Below, in pieces: positions 62,437 to 64,000 of a stretch of DNA of 64,000 nucleotides. Position 1 is the first letter of the stretch; every line of letters begins with the position of its first letter. Under the pieces are notes generated by a model. The model was not told the origin of the DNA, ran no database searches, and was given only the letters and a program-made list of their open reading frames with translations. A program made the position numbers and the translations under genes. The DNA comes from Euglena gracilis (taxonomy: Eukaryota > Euglenida > Euglenophyceae > Euglenales), in the NCBI GenBank assembly GCA_039621445.1, contig CP154955.1, forward strand, positions 59,675,564-59,739,563. The letters are read 5' to 3'.

Positions 62437-62859
62437 CAGGCATTTGCTTAAGGGATTGCAGTACCCCCCCGGGGGAGAGGGCTGGACTGCAGCTAGTCCA
62501 AATTTGGCTAGTGGGATTTCTAGCAGACCCCCCCGGGGGGGGGTCTGCTAGCAGGGCTAGCTAGTGGGAAAATTTTTTCCAGTGACCGGCGCAAAGCGCC
62601 GGAAATTTTTTTCGGACCCCCAAAAATGGCCAAAAATGCCCATTTTTTGGCCATTTTGGGGATTTTTTTGGAACAAAATCAGCCAAAAACCTGTTAAAAA
62701 CCTCATTTCCACCTCGGCGCGCAGCGCCGGAGGAAAATTTTTTTTCCAGTCGGGGGGACCCCCCCCCCCCCGGGGGGTCTAGCTAGTCCATTTTTTCCAG
62801 TGTCCAGCCGATTTGCTAGCCAGTACCCCCCCCCCCCGGGGTCCTTAAGCAAATGCCTG
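62437..62859. mobile_element. hAT-like MITE with identical 17-bp ends and perfect 8-bp target duplication
   Basis: Ends CAGGCATTTGCTTAAGG and CCTTAAGCAAATGCCTG are perfect inverses, followed inward by CAGTACCCCCC on both sides in opposite sense. Flanks are identical ATTGGTCT (62429-62436 and 62860-62867). The interior has AGACCCCCCCGGGGGGGGTCT and GCTAGC-rich inverted blocks and two GGCGC hairpins (62585, 62716), suggesting an element within an element. Confidence 0.92.
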
Positions 62860-63294
62860 ATTGGTCTCTACAAGGTACCCAGCGAACCCAAAGAGCCGCC
62901 CAACTCAGGTTAAAAAGGGGGGAGCCGAGAGAGGCGCCGAAGGCGCCGAGCGAGGGTCCCCCCATGTGTATTGACCCTCGTTGGACGGCTTTGGGGTAGC
63001 TGGTACTTGTAGGGGCCAATCTGAACAGCTGGCTGCAGCCCTCAAAAATTCATCAGGCTTCAAAAAGTGGTATTTCTTTCCAATCCGACCACCACTGAAA
63101 TTTTTCTGAGTTGGTTAGGCTTAGGCTTGGGGTTAGGGTTAGGGTCAGGGCCTTGCACACACAAGGGGATTTTTGAATTTTGGTTGACGTTTCTAGGGAC
63201 ATTCGGATGTTTTTCCGTTCACTTTGAACTAAAATTGGAGAATCGAATTTTTGAGGAGGGGGGCTCAAATTGCCGAAAAGAGGGGGTATTGTGG

Positions 63295-63490
63295 TACAGT
63301 GGTGGGTTGCCCGACCACCAGAGGTCGATAAGCCATGGTCAATGGTCGGCCCGACCTCGGGGCCCCGGGCGGATGATTGGCCATGACGATCCTGGAGGTT
63401 GGGCCGACCATGGTCGTCCCGACCTGGCCGTTATCGACCATTGGAGGTCGGGACGACTAGTCGGCCCAACCTCCAATCTACTACAAAAAA
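63295..63490. repeat. GGTCGGCCCGACC dyad cluster
   Basis: Multiple inverted and direct copies of GGTCGG.CCGACC and GGTCGATAA-type words, matching the cluster at 61540-61740. Confidence 0.7.
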
Positions 63491-63608
63491 GGGGTGGCGG
63501 ACGCCGGTTCTGTCCTGAACCCGGCGTCCCGGACGCCGGTTCCGTCCGAAGGACGGAACCGGCGTCCGGGGACGCCGGGTTCAGGACAGAACCGGCGTCC
63601 GCCACCCC
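63491..63608. repeat. near-perfect 118-bp hairpin
   Basis: Two arms of about 57 bp, starting GGGGTGGCGGACGCCGG, are inverted around a GAA loop at about 63548-63550, with a single one-base indel near the middle. Each arm itself holds two GACGCCGG/CCGGCGTC dyads. A further degenerate copy of the outer arm (ACGCCGGGTTCAGGACAGAA) follows at 63631-63665. Confidence 0.95.
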
Positions 63609-63665
63609 TTGTTTAAAGCGGCGTTTTAGAGACGCCGGGTTCAGGACAGAACCGGCGTTCACCCC

Positions 63666-64000
63666 CTTCGGGCCAGGGAGCACCTAGAAATACGTTCACT
63701 AGCGTTCCCCTTTAGTCCCAGGGGGGAACAGCCAAAACGTCCGAAAGCAAGTTCTGAAAAAAAAAACCGAAGGATTCAAACATAAAATCTCTGAAACTCT
63801 GAAAAAGCCATGGGGGTTCCAGCCGTATTCCCCAACCGTATTTCTGACAGAAAAAAACCCAGCAGGTCCAGCCAAAATTTCCCAACCGTGATAAACCCAG
63901 CGAGGTCCAACCACAGTTTCCCCTCCGTATGTCTGAAACAACCCAGGGGGTCCAGCCAACATTTACCAGCCGCAATTCTGAAAAACGCACGGGGGGTTCC
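63666..64000. other. AACCCAGCRGGTCCAGCC degenerate tandem repeats, no gene
   Basis: Four to five loosely spaced copies of CCAGC.GGTCCA(G/A)CCA.A and TTCCCC(A/T)(A/C)CCGTAT-like words at 63810-64000, runs off the window. Confidence 0.65.

Larger units (their letters stand above)
61612..63294. mobile_element. TA-flanked composite with C-run termini
   Basis: Ends CCACAATGCCCCCCCCCTTT and its inverse near GGGGGTATTGTGG are flanked by TA (61610-61611 and 63295-63296). Outside the TAs the inverted similarity continues (TTATCGACCTCTGGTGGT at 61574 and its inverse at 63314), so the pair may be two copies in opposite orientation rather than one element. The interior holds GGTCGGCCCGACC dyads, the MITE at 62437-62859, and unique sequence. 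Confidence 0.5.

Overview
The window is eukaryotic nuclear DNA from a large, repeat-rich genome. Short, very GC-rich exons (about 43 to 180 bp) with GT...AG borders and compatible codon phases lie scattered on the minus strand between about 1 and 42 kb. They are separated by kilobase introns made of microsatellites, homopolymer G/C runs and small transposons. Degenerate TTAGGG-type tracts occur at several interior sites. No bacterial features (operons, Shine-Dalgarno sites, dense ORFs) are present. The taxon cannot be fixed from sequence alone: a flagellated alga or other protist, or a marine invertebrate or basal chordate, would all fit.

Genes, in minus-strand transcription order from high to low coordinates. 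(1) About 42.4 to 32.1 kb: exons of an unrecognised gene with hydrophobic, membrane-like segments. (2) About 30.5 to 18.6 kb: exons resembling a DZANK1-type protein (an Fn3_assoc/chitobiase-C-like segment, then zinc-ribbon halves), ending at a TGA. (3) 16.3 to 11.1 kb: four exons in perfect phase forming the 3' end of an unrecognised helical protein, ending at a TAA. (4) About 9.3 kb to beyond position 1: exons of an ankyrin-repeat-like protein running off the window. One plus-strand gene fragment at 59.0 to 59.6 kb resembles the N-terminal half of MGRN1/LUL-type RING E3 ubiquitin ligases. Its base composition and exon size differ from the other genes.

The block from 44.8 to 58.9 kb is mostly retrotransposon, all on the minus strand. 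Two nearly full-length, frameshifted non-LTR elements (A, 49.9 to 53.7 kb; B, 53.7 to 58.9 kb) lie head to tail, with older fragments beside them (C, 45.4 to 47.1 kb; D, 49.2 to 49.6 kb). Both main elements keep reverse-transcriptase motifs including a YLDD box, and a C-terminal zinc-knuckle plus PD-(D/E)XK-like domain typical of restriction-like-endonuclease (RLE) elements. Element B also carries an in-frame 2A ribosome-skipping motif ahead of the polyprotein.

Small non-autonomous DNA transposons are abundant and several can be delimited exactly. They include hAT-like MITEs with CAG...CTG ends and 8-bp target duplications, a TTAA-flanked element with long terminal inverted repeats, and TA-flanked elements whose termini contain C/G runs. 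Many share cores of G/C homopolymers and a GGCGCC-centred mini-hairpin. Large palindromes lie at 44.1 kb and 63.5 kb. Together these elements explain most of the G-run, AT-patch texture of the introns.
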